Assembly (NCBI GenBank): GCA_964480425.1 | Contig: CAYZPY010000098.1 | Location: 1-9,587 of the forward strand | Direction of reading: 5' to 3' | Length of the DNA: 9,587 nt | DNA from: CAYYMD01 sp964480425 | Lineage (GTDB): Bacteria; Planctomycetota; Phycisphaerae; SM23-33 | Part shown: one piece after another, positions 1 through 6,801 of the stretch | Layout of the letters: each line of letters opens with the position of its first letter | Position numbering within the stretch: position 1 is the stretch's first letter | Notes under the pieces: model-generated | Seen by the model: only the letters and a program-made list of their open reading frames with translations | Databases searched by the model: none | Told to the model about the DNA's origin: nothing | Position numbers and translations under genes: made by a program

Positions 1-105
1 ACGCAGGGAGGGCCTTGTTATGAATGAACTTGTGAAAAAACCCCACAGTTTGAAGAGAACGGGCAAATTTTTAAAAATTTATTATTTATCACCGGGATTT
101 CGGGA

Positions 106-747
106 TTATTCCGCAGAATGGTACAAATTGCGCCCTCTGATGTAATCACATACAACTTCTGGTGTAAGAAATCGTATTGACTTTCCATCTGCCACACGAC
201 GGCGAATTTGACTGGCGGAAATATCCACAATAGGGGTTGGTATGACCGTTTTTTGCAGTTCTTTTACGTGTTCCGGGCCGAGTTTCTCCGACAGCTCGGC
301 GAATATGCTTTCCATCCTGTGTTCCTGCGGACTGCGGGCGGCGGTAATAACCTTCGCCAGACGGAGAATTTCGCCGGCGTCGCGCCAGTTGGGCAGGTCC
401 GCCAACATGTCCGCGCCCACCAGCCAGTTTATTTGCGCCTCGTCGCCGAATCGCCCTTTGAAATGTGAAATGGTATCCACAGTGTATGACGGTTCGGCGC
501 GGACAATTTCGAACTCGGAGATTTCGAATACGTCCTGACCGTCAACGGCCAGTCTCAGCATTTCCAGGCGGTGCTGGGGCGATGCCTCTGCGGGGGGCTT
601 GTGGGGCCTGTTGCCGGCCGGCACGAAGATGACCCTCTTAAATCCGCAGTGCTCCGCAACCGCGCGCGCTACGATAAGGTGCCCGTGATGCACCGGGTCG
701 AACGTTCCGCCGAACAACACCACCTGGTTGTGGGCATCTTGTTTCAT
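106..747 (-). CDS. nadD: Nicotinate-nucleotide adenylyltransferase (NadD)
   Basis: Cytoplasmic enzyme that joins nicotinate mononucleotide and ATP into nicotinate adenine dinucleotide, the shared step of de novo and salvage NAD synthesis. The 213-residue product is the usual family length. Seen: the nucleotidyltransferase signature GGTFDPVHHGH at residues 13-23, FVPAGNRPHK at 41-50 (substrate-binding loop), and the C-terminal ISASQIRRR at 176-184, the family's ISSTxIR motif that contacts ATP phosphates. The start at 747 puts the signature at the normal distance from the N-terminus, although no strong Shine-Dalgarno precedes it. The gene diverges from pckG. Downstream on its strand (105 to 1) the sequence is AT-rich with a 16-bp A/T palindrome at 65-80 and no clear terminator. 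Functionally it pairs with the nicotinamidase and broken nicotinate phosphoribosyltransferase genes about 4 kb to the right, but it is not in an operon with them. Confidence 0.96.
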   Translation of the reverse strand: MKQDAHNQVVLFGGTFDPVHHGHLIVARAVAEHCGFKRVIFVPAGNRPHKPPAEASPQHRLEMLRLAVDGQDVFEISEFEIVRAEPSYTVDTISHFKGRFGDEAQINWLVGADMLADLPNWRDAGEILRLAKVITAARSPQEHRMESIFAELSEKLGPEHVKELQKTVIPTPIVDISASQIRRRVADGKSIRFLTPEVVCDYIRGRNLYHSAE

Positions 748-1095
748 CCGATTACGTCTCGATGTCGGTTTGTCTGCCTTGTGCTGTCATTATACGACAA
801 GGAATTATCCGGGCGACATTACCGATTCGCACGCGGGAGTAACCGGCGCGAATGTCTTGAAGTCCCTGTTCGTGCAAAAAATTGGTTGCTTCTACGCGCC
901 GCCTTTTATAGATTAATTCGCCGGAAATGCCAAGGAAGTGAATATCGGATTAGTTCTGAGGCGCGACTTGAGGCATTTCTGCCGTTTTGACTGCTTGTGA
1001 TATGTTTACGAGGCGTAGGCGAGGGTTTATACAGGCCGCACGAAAGACGCGGCGATATGGTTCGACTGCTAATATTTACCCGGAAGGACAAAAAC
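748..1095. other. Divergent nadD/pckG intergenic region
   Basis: This 348-base stretch separates the divergent nadD and pckG genes. Open frames cross it on both strands but lack credible starts, motifs or codon bias, and I call no gene. It holds the minus-strand TATAAT at 789-794. On the plus strand a weak promoter candidate for pckG is TTTACG (1005-1010), 17 bases, TATACA (1028-1033), each box matching 4 of 6 consensus bases. Short inverted segments around 814-855 (GACATT...AATGTC, ATTCGC...GCGAAT) could form a modest hairpin, but no riboswitch or operator is recognisable. Confidence 0.5.
789..794 (-). promoter_or_regulatory. Candidate -10 box for nadD
   Basis: On the minus strand a perfect TATAAT lies about 42 bases before the nadD start codon, giving a plausible leader of roughly 35 bases. 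No good -35 hexamer is seen 16-18 bases further upstream, so the assignment rests on the -10 box and its position alone. Confidence 0.4.
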
Positions 1096-2979
1096 GTGAA
1101 TATCAATAACGGTGATATATTGAAGGACAAACTTAGCCGGGAGGACCTCTCCAAGATAATCGAACTTGGCAATCCCCGCGTGGAGCAGTTCCTCGCCGAC
1201 GGGATTGCCTTGAGCAGGCCGGATTCGGTAAAGGTCTGCTCGGACGATGAGGCCGACGTGGCTTACATCCGCCAAAAGGCCGTCGAAAACCGTGAGGAAA
1301 TGCCGCTGTCCATCGATGGACACACTGTCCACTTCGACGGGTATAACGATCAGGCCCGCGACAAGAAGGCCACGAAGTACCTCCTGCCCGAGGGCATGGA
1401 CCTGAGCGGGCTGAATTCCACGCCGCGCAAGGAAGGACTGGCCGAGGTCCGAGGTTTCCTCGACGGCGCGATGGCGGGCAAGGAGGCGTACGTGCGATTC
1501 TTCTGCCTGGGTCCGACCGACTCGCAGTTCAGCATACCGTGCGTTCAGATTACGGATTCGGCCTACGTGGCGCACAGCGAAGACCTTCTGTATCGCCCCG
1601 GCTACAACGAATTTCTCCGGCGTGGTCCGGACGTGGATTTTTTCCGTTTTCTGCACTCGGCGGGCGAGGTGGTCGAGACAGAGGCGGGCGCGCCCGTTTC
1701 CAAGAACGTGGACATGCGGCGCGTATACATAGACATTCAGGAGCAGACAGTCTACAGCTCCAACACACAGTACGGCGGCAACACCATCGGGCTCAAGAAG
1801 CTGGCGCTGCGACTGGCCATTCGCAAGGCCGACCGCGAGGGCTGGCTGGCAGAGCACATGTTCGTCATGGGCGCCCGCGGAAAGGGCGGACGGATTACCT
1901 ATTTCACCGGCGCCTTCCCCAGCGCCTGTGGAAAAACCTCTACCGCAATGCTCTCCGGGCAGACCATCGTCGGCGACGACATCGCCTATTTCCGTAAAAT
2001 CGACGGGCAGGTCCGGGCTGCAAACGTCGAAAGCGGAATATTCGGCATCATTCGCGACGTGAATTCCAACGACGACCCGGTCATTTACAAGATCCTCACC
2101 AATCCGCACGAGGTGATCTTCTCCAACGTGCTGGTCAAGGACGACAGGCCATACTGGATGGGCATGGGGTCGGAACTGCCCGAAGAGGGCCTGAACCACT
2201 CCGGGCGGTGGCACAAGGGCAAAACCGACGACGAGGGCAAAGAGATAACCCCCTCGCACCGCAACGCTCGTTATACGGTTGCGCTGAAGGAACTGGAGAA
2301 CCTCGACGAAAAGGCCGACGACCCCGGCGGCGTGCCCGTGGGCGGCGTGATATACGGCGGGCGCGACAGCGATACGTCAGTGCCTGTCCAGCAGAGTTTC
2401 GACTGGACACACGGCATAATAACCATGGGCGCCTCGCTGGAAAGCGAGACCACCGCCGCAACGCTCGGCAAGGAGGGCGTCCGCACGTTCAACATCATGA
2501 GTAACCTGGATTTCCTGTCCATCCCGCTGGGCAAGTACATCCTGAACAACCTCAACTTCGTGGAGGGCGTGGAGAATCCGCCGCTGGTGTTCGCGGTGAA
2601 TTACTTCCTCCGCGGCCAGGACGGCAAGTACCTCAACGGCATGAGGGACAAACTCGTGTGGCTCAAGTGGATGGAGCTCCGCGCCAATGGCGAGGCCGAC
2701 GCCATCGAAACCCCCACCGGGCTTATCCCGAAGTACGAAGACCTTGCCGAACTCTTCCGCGAAGGGCTGGACAAGGACTACGCCCACGATGACTACATCA
2801 GGCAGTTCACTGTCCGCATACCGGAGAACCTTTCCAAGATCGAGCGCATCGAGCGCATCTATACCGAGGACGTTTCCGACACGCCGCAGGTGGTCCTCAA
2901 TACGCTCGACGCACAGCGCAAACGCCTGGAGCAACTTCGCGGCCAAAAGGGCGATTACGTCTCGCCGGAAGAATTGTAG
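1096..2979 (+). CDS. pckG: Phosphoenolpyruvate carboxykinase (GTP)
   Basis: Cytoplasmic enzyme interconverting oxaloacetate plus GTP with phosphoenolpyruvate, CO2 and GDP; it serves gluconeogenesis or, in many anaerobes, PEP carboxylation. Started at the GTG at 1096 the product is 627 residues, normal for the GTP-dependent family. That start has GGAAGGA eight bases upstream, whereas the in-frame ATGs at 997 and 1057 lack a ribosome site and would add non-conserved sequence. Seen: the P-loop FPSACGKT at 274-281 with the family's reactive cysteine (C278); YGGNTIGLKK at 226-235 (metal-site lysine); LAEHM with H254; the metal-binding VGDDIA at 292-297; and NAR at 390-392, matching the PEP-binding NSR arginine. 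These are the GTP-family motifs; I see nothing pointing to the ATP-dependent family. A DUF2283 gene starts 14 bases after the stop, so the two may be co-transcribed. No key residue appears to be missing. Confidence 0.96.
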   Translation: MNINNGDILKDKLSREDLSKIIELGNPRVEQFLADGIALSRPDSVKVCSDDEADVAYIRQKAVENREEMPLSIDGHTVHFDGYNDQARDKKATKYLLPEGMDLSGLNSTPRKEGLAEVRGFLDGAMAGKEAYVRFFCLGPTDSQFSIPCVQITDSAYVAHSEDLLYRPGYNEFLRRGPDVDFFRFLHSAGEVVETEAGAPVSKNVDMRRVYIDIQEQTVYSSNTQYGGNTIGLKKLALRLAIRKADREGWLAEHMFVMGARGKGGRITYFTGAFPSACGKTSTAMLSGQTIVGDDIAYFRKIDGQVRAANVESGIFGIIRDVNSNDDPVIYKILTNPHEVIFSNVLVKDDRPYWMGMGSELPEEGLNHSGRWHKGKTDDEGKEITPSHRNARYTVALKELENLDEKADDPGGVPVGGVIYGGRDSDTSVPVQQSFDWTHGIITMGASLESETTAATLGKEGVRTFNIMSNLDFLSIPLGKYILNNLNFVEGVENPPLVFAVNYFLRGQDGKYLNGMRDKLVWLKWMELRANGEADAIETPTGLIPKYEDLAELFREGLDKDYAHDDYIRQFTVRIPENLSKIERIERIYTEDVSDTPQVVLNTLDAQRKRLEQLRGQKGDYVSPEEL

Positions 2980-2993
2980 GCGAGGAAAAACCT

Positions 2994-3254
2994 ATGAAAC
3001 CGAAAATCGATCAACATACCGATGCCTTGTATCTGCGGATGGATGAATCCAAAATCGTCGAATCACAGGAGGCCGCGCCCGGCGTGGTGCTCGACCTGAA
3101 CGAAAAAGGCGACGTCGTAGGCATTGAAATACTGCACCTTTTCAAACGCTTCCCTGCCGATAATCTTAAGGAACTTCTATTCCAGACGAGACGAGTTGAT
3201 TCGCTAATAATCAACACTCCGGTTTCCTTTTTGCTTAGCTTAGCGCAACTTTAA
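2994..3254 (+). CDS. DUF2283 domain-containing small protein
   Basis: An 86-residue protein of unknown biochemical role. Residues 1-50 fit the DUF2283 pattern: D-ALYLRM, then VVLDLNEKGDVVGIEIL, where the family has a short beta-rich domain with an aspartate near the start and a GxVVGIEIL motif. About 35 residues follow (LFKRFPADNLKELLF and a hydrophobic tail INTPVSFLLSLAQL), making it longer than the roughly 60-70 residues common for the family. GAGG lies upstream of the ATG. It begins 14 bases after pckG and probably shares its transcript. The next gene has its own promoter starting 12 bases after this stop, so the unit likely ends here, though no hairpin terminator is visible. DUF2283 genes occur in many neighbourhoods, so the link to pckG says little about function. 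Confidence 0.8.
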   Translation: MKPKIDQHTDALYLRMDESKIVESQEAAPGVVLDLNEKGDVVGIEILHLFKRFPADNLKELLFQTRRVDSLIINTPVSFLLSLAQL

Positions 3255-3265
3255 CCATCCGGCTG

Positions 3266-3293
3266 TTGAATAATCCATCGAATCTGGTATACT
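3266..3293 (+). promoter_or_regulatory. Sigma-70-type promoter with extended -10, for the aldolase gene
   Basis: TTGAAT (3266-3271), a 16-base spacer, then TATACT (3288-3293). TG sits one base before the -10, giving an extended -10. The -35 matches 4 of 6 and the -10 matches 5 of 6 consensus bases. Transcription would start near 3300, about 20 bases before the aldolase start codon, which has AAGGAG at 3307-3312. Confidence 0.6.
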
Positions 3294-3320
3294 AACGGGT
3301 TCGCTAAAGGAGCAGAAAAG

Positions 3321-4277
3321 ATGTATCGCCCCGAGATAAAAGTAGTGGACTGCACCATCCGCGACGGCGGACTGACGAACGATTCCAAATTCGACACGGA
3401 CATGGTCCGCGCCGTGTACCAGGCGGTATGCGCATCGGGCGTTGACGTGGTCGAGCTGGGCTATCGCAATTCCAAGGAGATGTTCTCGCCCCAGCAGTAC
3501 GGTCCGTGGCGGTTCTGCGACGAGGACATGCTCCGCAAGGTCACCGACGGGGTGGACAAGAACGAAACGGCGATCTCCGTCATGCAGGACGCCCACAAGG
3601 CCGTTGCCGAGGATATCCTCCCATCCGACGAGTCGGTGGTGGACATGATCCGCATAGCCACCTACGTCAAGGACGTCGACAAGGCGATACACCTGGCCAA
3701 AAATGCCGCCGACAAGGGATACCGCTGCACGGTGAACATCATGGCCATCTCGCACGAGGGCCCGCCCTTCCTCGACGAGGCGCTAAAGCAGATCGAGGCC
3801 GAAACAAACGCCGAGGCCGTCTACATCGTCGACAGTTTCGGCGCGCTTTACAGCGAGGAGGTACACTTCCTGGTCGAGAAGTACCAGATGTACCTCAAGA
3901 CCAAGGAAGTCGGCGTGCACATGCACAACCAGCAGCAACTGGGCTTCGCCAACACCATCGAGGGCATCATCAAGGGCGCCAACTACGTTGACGGAACGCT
4001 GTACGGGCTGGGTCGAGCGGCCGGAAACTGCCCCCTGGAGTTGCTTATCGGTTTCCTCAAAAACCCGAAATTCAACATCGTGCCCCTGCTGGACGTGATT
4101 GGAAAGCACATACTGCCGCTGCAAAAAGACATCGACTGGGGATATCACATCCCGTACATGCTGGCCGGCATGCTCGACCAGCACCCCCGCGACGCAATGG
4201 CGTGGATGCAGAAATCACCGCCCCAGAAGCACGACTTCGCCGAGTTCTACAAGCAAATCACCGATGAGCTCGAGTGA
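3321..4277 (+). CDS. HMGL-like (DRE-TIM) aldolase catalytic-domain protein
   Basis: A 318-residue TIM-barrel metallo-lyase of the family that includes HMG-CoA lyase, isopropylmalate synthase and 4-hydroxy-2-oxovalerate aldolase. Seen: DCTIRDGG at residues 10-17 (the RD dyad of the family's D-T-LRDG motif), DSFGALY at 171-177, the metal-binding H-x-H at 200-202 within HMHNQQQLGFAN, and GLGRAAGNCPLE at 229-240, equivalent to the glycine-rich GAGNAPLE loop of oxovalerate-type aldolases. The C-terminal part (WGYHIPYMLAGMLDQHP, 273-289) resembles the 'aldolase catalytic domain-containing protein' group rather than DmpG/MhpE proper, and no acylating aldehyde dehydrogenase partner gene is present. 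The active site looks complete, so it is probably a divalent-metal C-C lyase or synthase, but its substrate cannot be told from sequence. AAGGAG precedes the ATG, and it appears monocistronic. Confidence 0.85.
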   Translation: MYRPEIKVVDCTIRDGGLTNDSKFDTDMVRAVYQAVCASGVDVVELGYRNSKEMFSPQQYGPWRFCDEDMLRKVTDGVDKNETAISVMQDAHKAVAEDILPSDESVVDMIRIATYVKDVDKAIHLAKNAADKGYRCTVNIMAISHEGPPFLDEALKQIEAETNAEAVYIVDSFGALYSEEVHFLVEKYQMYLKTKEVGVHMHNQQQLGFANTIEGIIKGANYVDGTLYGLGRAAGNCPLELLIGFLKNPKFNIVPLLDVIGKHILPLQKDIDWGYHIPYMLAGMLDQHPRDAMAWMQKSPPQKHDFAEFYKQITDELE

Positions 4278-4290
4278 TTGTTGGATGCGC

Positions 4291-4316
4291 CACTGAGACG
4301 CAGAGAACACAGAGGG
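4291..4316. repeat. Short CAGAG-rich intergenic repeat
   Basis: The segment CACTGAGACGCAGAG then AACACAGAGG lies 14 bases after the aldolase stop. It resembles a motif (CACAGAGACACAGAGAACACAGAG) that I recall as recurring between genes in several environmental bacterial genomes, and on the minus strand it encodes the PLCVLCVS string of a spurious short frame. Only one copy is in this window, so calling it a genomic repeat is inference. Confidence 0.4.
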
Positions 4317-4350
4317 GTAATAAATACCACATTGTGGTTACGAATTCCTT

Positions 4351-4544
4351 TACTGAGACCGGCGAAAATAATGTCGCATTGACAACGTCTGCGCGTCCAT
4401 GAGAACCGCACGTTTCGTGAGGATCGGCGGCCTTGCCGGGTTTATCCGCCGTAGGTGGGCCGCCGACTTCGCAACCGTTGCGTATTACGCGGCGGCGCAG
4501 GAGCGCCGCCGCGCCCGGCGACATTGGTTTTATCGGTCTCAGTA
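4351..4544. mobile_element. MITE-like element with ~25-bp terminal inverted repeats and TA flanks
   Basis: A roughly 190-bp non-coding unit. The left end (4353-4377) begins CTGAGACCGG and ends AATGTCGC. The right end (4518-4542) begins GCGACATT and ends CGGTCTCAG. Aligned as inverted repeats, 20 of 25 positions match, with the outer 8 and inner 8 bases perfect and mismatches only in the middle. A TA dinucleotide lies immediately outside each end (4351-4352 and 4543-4544), as expected for the target duplication of IS630/Tc1-mariner-type transposition. The interior has nested inverted repeats: 9 bp (4424-4432 with 4458-4466), a CGCAAC/GTTGCG pair (4470-4482), and an 11-bp GC stem (4488-4513). 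No transposase is encoded, so it would move only with a transposase supplied in trans. An alternative is a structured intergenic repeat or non-coding RNA. It fills most of the gene-free stretch 4278-4594. Confidence 0.62.
4488..4513. repeat. Perfect 11-bp GC-rich hairpin inside the MITE-like element
   Basis: Arms CGCGGCGGCGC (4488-4498) and GCGCCGCCGCG (4503-4513) pair perfectly around an AGGA tetraloop. No T-run follows directly, so it is not a standard intrinsic terminator, though it would be very stable in RNA or single-stranded DNA. It lies within the element's right half, just inside the right terminal repeat. Confidence 0.6.
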
Positions 4545-4594
4545 GCGGATCAACTTGTTGACCTGTTGACCGCGTTTATTTCCTCTTCGCCTCC

Positions 4595-5470
4595 GCACAC
4601 AGCTGGGTTATGGCGTTCGAGACCGAGCTGGAGTCGTTCCGCGCATACGCCAGGGCAATGCCGAATAACTGCATATTCCTGGTCGACACCTACGACACGC
4701 TCCAGGGCGTGCGCAACGCCGCCACGGTCGCCAGGGAGCTCAAAAAGAGCGGGCACGACGTCATCGGCGTACGCCTGGACAGCGGCGACCTGGCGTACCT
4801 GTCCAAGGAGGCCAGGAAAATCCTGGACGACCAGGGCCTGGAGCAGGTCAGGATACTGGCCAGCAACGAACTGGACGAAAACATCATCCATTCGCTAAAG
4901 GACCAGGGCGCCGCGATATGCATCTGGGGCGTGGGCACCAAGCTGGTTACGGCGTACGACGAGCCGGCGATGACTGGCGTTTACAAGCTCACCGCAATCA
5001 GGGACGATTCCGGACAATGGCGGCGCTGCATCAAACTCTCCGAGCAAATGGCCAAGATTACAACGCCAGGAATTTTGCAGATTCGACGTTACCGCAAGGA
5101 CAATCTCTTCGCCGGCGACATGATTTACGACACACTCACTGGCTCGGCGGGCGACGGGGGCGTGATAATCGACCCCATCGACCCCACGCGGCGAAAAAAT
5201 ATTCCGCCCGACGCCGAATCCGAAGATATCCTGGTACCCATTATGCGAGGCGGCGAAATCGTCCACCAGCCGCCACAACTTGGCCAAGTCCGCCGGTACG
5301 CCGCAGGGCAACTCGATGGGCTGTACGAAGGAGTGAAGAGGTTCGTCAATCCGCACATTTACCCTGCGGGACTTGAAAAGAGACTACACAATCTCAAAAC
5401 CGAACTTGTCCTCAAGGCCAGAAATGCCCTGAATTCCAACAGCGGTGAATATACTGACAATGGTGAATAA
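4595..5470 (+). pseudogene. pncB: 5'-truncated nicotinate phosphoribosyltransferase
   Basis: Nicotinate phosphoribosyltransferase makes nicotinate mononucleotide from nicotinate and PRPP, driven by ATP, in the Preiss-Handler pathway. Family resemblance begins at AHSWVMAFETELESF; the codons for AHSWV (4595-4609) lie just upstream of the first ATG (4610). The frame closes at a TGA at 4559-4561, and the residues between (PDVRVYFLFAS) do not look like the family. From the ATG, 286 residues follow with VDTYDT (25-30), RLDSGDL (55-61), SNELDE (85-90) and GVGTKLVTAYDEPAMTGVYKL (107-127), normal to the C-terminus. Full-length proteins of this type are about 480-490 residues, so roughly the first 200 are missing, and the conserved His of the GTxAHSW motif is at the break. 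No Shine-Dalgarno precedes 4610. The downstream frame is undamaged, so the loss is recent, or an assembly artefact, or the fragment is still used. The MITE-like element ends 50 bases before the break. pncA starts 3 bases after the stop. Confidence 0.8.
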
Positions 5471-5473
5471 GTC

Positions 5474-6088
5474 ATGGAAGCGTTGATTGTTGTGGACATA
5501 CAGATCGATTTTCTGCCCGGCGGGGCGCTTGCGGTGCCCCATGGCGACGAGGTCGTCCCTGTGGCCAACAGCATGATGGACGTCTTCGAGGTGGTCTGCG
5601 CCACGCAGGACTGGCACCCGCCGGGACACAAGTCGTTCGCCGTAAATAATCCCGGAAAGGAAGTCGGCGACACAATAGACCTCAACGGCACAGAGCAGAT
5701 ACTCTGGCCGGTTCACTGCGTGCAGAACACCGAGGGGGCGAAGTTCGCCCCCGCCCTGCGGACGGACAAATTCACGAAAATATTCCGCAAGGGCGTGGAC
5801 GCCGAAATTGATTCGTACTCGACATTTTTCGACAACTGGCACAGGCGCTCCACTGGCCTGGAAGACTTCCTGGAGGACCGTGGCGTGGATAAGATTTACC
5901 TGCTGGGCCTTGCGACGGACTATTGCGTGAAATATTCGGCCCTCGACGCGGTCGAACTGGGATTCGATACCAGCGTAATCGAAGACGGTTGCCGGGGAGT
6001 GAATCTCAACGCCGGCGACGTGGACAAGTCCGTCGAAGAAATGAAACACGCCGGCGTGAAGTTCGTGCAAAGCCAAGATTGGAAATAA
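5474..6088 (+). CDS. pncA: Nicotinamidase (PncA)
   Basis: Hydrolyses nicotinamide to nicotinate and ammonia, the first step of the deamidating NAD salvage route. The 204-residue isochorismatase-fold protein carries the complete catalytic triad: D8 in VVDIQIDF, K106 in FRKG and C151 in ATDYCV. The metal-site motif is DWHPPGH, giving D46, H48 and H52, with WPVHC (H81) also matching the family's WP-HC. Length is typical. It starts 3 bases after the stop of the pncB fragment with only a weak GGTGA upstream, which suggests an original pncB-pncA operon with translational coupling. Since pncB has lost its 5' end, and presumably its promoter, how pncA is now transcribed is unclear; read-through from the aldolase gene across the MITE-like element is one possibility. 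The enzyme itself looks intact. Confidence 0.95.
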   Translation: MEALIVVDIQIDFLPGGALAVPHGDEVVPVANSMMDVFEVVCATQDWHPPGHKSFAVNNPGKEVGDTIDLNGTEQILWPVHCVQNTEGAKFAPALRTDKFTKIFRKGVDAEIDSYSTFFDNWHRRSTGLEDFLEDRGVDKIYLLGLATDYCVKYSALDAVELGFDTSVIEDGCRGVNLNAGDVDKSVEEMKHAGVKFVQSQDWK

Positions 6089-6123
6089 GTTACAGGCGCC
6101 GAAACTAAATTGCGGCGAATTAG

Positions 6124-6152
6124 TTGTATCCTCACCACAGGGGTTATATGAT
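6124..6152 (+). promoter_or_regulatory. Candidate promoter for the ferritin-like gene
   Basis: TTGTAT (6124-6129), a 17-base spacer and TATGAT (6147-6152) lie in the AT-rich gap between pncA and the ferritin-like gene. The -10 matches 5 of 6 consensus bases and the -35 matches 3 of 6. The leader would be about 55 bases. A second GATAAT at 6161-6166 is a competing -10 without a good -35. No Fur- or PerR-like box is evident. Confidence 0.4.
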
Positions 6153-6213
6153 TAATTCGGGATAATTGTAAATCGACAGCGATTTTGTTCAGACAACCAA
6201 CAGGAGAACAGAA

Positions 6214-6705
6214 ATGGGAACCAAAGGCAGAGAAATCGTCGGTATGGATGTTGACGAACTTATCAAGCTGCTGAATAAAGCGTACGCCGACGAGTGGCTG
6301 GCGTATTACCAGTACTGGGTCGGCGCCAAGGTGATGGTCGGACCCATGCGCGGCGCCGCCGAAGCCGAACTCGTCGAGCACGCCAATGACGAACTAAAAC
6401 ACGCAAACATGCTCGCCGACAGGATAATTCAGTTGGGCGGCACGCCCATCCTCAAGCCCGAGGACTGGTATACCCACACCAACTGCGGATACGAGGCGCC
6501 CGAGGACACCTCCGTGGGCACAATACTCGATCAGAACATAAAGGGTGAGCAGTGCGCTATAGAGGTGTACCAGAAACTTGCCGACACCGTAAAGGACAAG
6601 GACTACATCACCTACAACATGGTTCTGGAGATACAGACCGACGAGATCGAACACGAAGACGACCTCCAGGCCCTTGTCGAGGACATGAAGCAGATAGGCA
6701 AATAA
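6214..6705 (+). CDS. Dps-like ferritin-family protein (DPSL / thioferritin type)
   Basis: A 163-residue four-helix-bundle diiron protein expected to assemble into a cytoplasmic cage that oxidises and stores iron and detoxifies peroxide. Seen ferroxidase-type ligands: E27 in ADEWLAYYQYW, E60-x-x-H63 in NDELKHA, E112 in KGEQCAIE, and E144-x-x-H147 in QTDEIEHEDD. Two cysteines, C91 (THTNCGYE) and C114 (GEQCAIE), fall where the Dps-like thioferritins of archaea and anaerobic bacteria carry their conserved pair near the diiron site. That pattern, and two-site ExxH spacing unlike classical Dps, favours the DPSL group over Dps or heme bacterioferritin. CAGGAG lies 8 bases before the ATG. The gene is flanked by its own candidate promoter and a strong terminator and so looks monocistronic. 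A role in oxidative-stress defence of an anaerobe is inferred from the family. Confidence 0.85.
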   Translation: MGTKGREIVGMDVDELIKLLNKAYADEWLAYYQYWVGAKVMVGPMRGAAEAELVEHANDELKHANMLADRIIQLGGTPILKPEDWYTHTNCGYEAPEDTSVGTILDQNIKGEQCAIEVYQKLADTVKDKDYITYNMVLEIQTDEIEHEDDLQALVEDMKQIGK

Positions 6706-6726
6706 CATCCCGAAGCGCGATTAAAC

Positions 6727-6762
6727 AAACGGGCCCGCCCCTGCGCAGGGGCGGGCCCGTTT
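6727..6762. terminator. Strong bidirectional intrinsic terminator
   Basis: A perfect 17-bp inverted repeat: left arm 6727-6743 starts AAACGGGCCC and right arm 6746-6762 ends GGGCCCGTTT, with only two bases between them (a 4-6 base loop in practice). A T-rich tail (TTTATTATTATT) follows on the plus strand, and GTTTGTTTAAT follows on the minus strand. It starts 21 bases after the ferritin-like stop codon and 39 bases beyond the end of the convergent small protein gene, so it can end both transcripts. Confidence 0.92.
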
Positions 6763-6801
6763 ATTATTATTGAAACTTTCAGCCGACCGGGCGAGGGCTG
6801 C

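Noticed and set aside
65..80. Perfect 16-bp palindrome AAATTTTTAAAAATTT downstream of nadD.
   Set aside because: Made only of A and T, with no G/C stem or clear tail, so it is not a credible terminator or operator.
20..145. Plus-strand 41-codon frame with GGGAGGG seven bases before its ATG.
   Set aside because: It overlaps the conserved end of nadD on the other strand, is AT-rich with no recognisable product, and its beginning at the window edge cannot be judged.
1069..2259. Long open frame (396 codons) on the strand opposite pckG.
   Set aside because: It mirrors the codon structure of a clearly recognised PEP carboxykinase gene and has no family motifs or ribosome site.
4488..4513. GC hairpin considered as a terminator for the aldolase gene.
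   Set aside because: No T-run follows the stem, and it sits 210 bases past the aldolase stop inside the MITE-like element.
4258..4524. Minus-strand 88-codon frame across the MITE-like element and the CAGAG repeat.
   Set aside because: Its PLCVLCVSV stretch is just the reverse translation of the repeat, and the rest lies in inverted repeats; not a gene.
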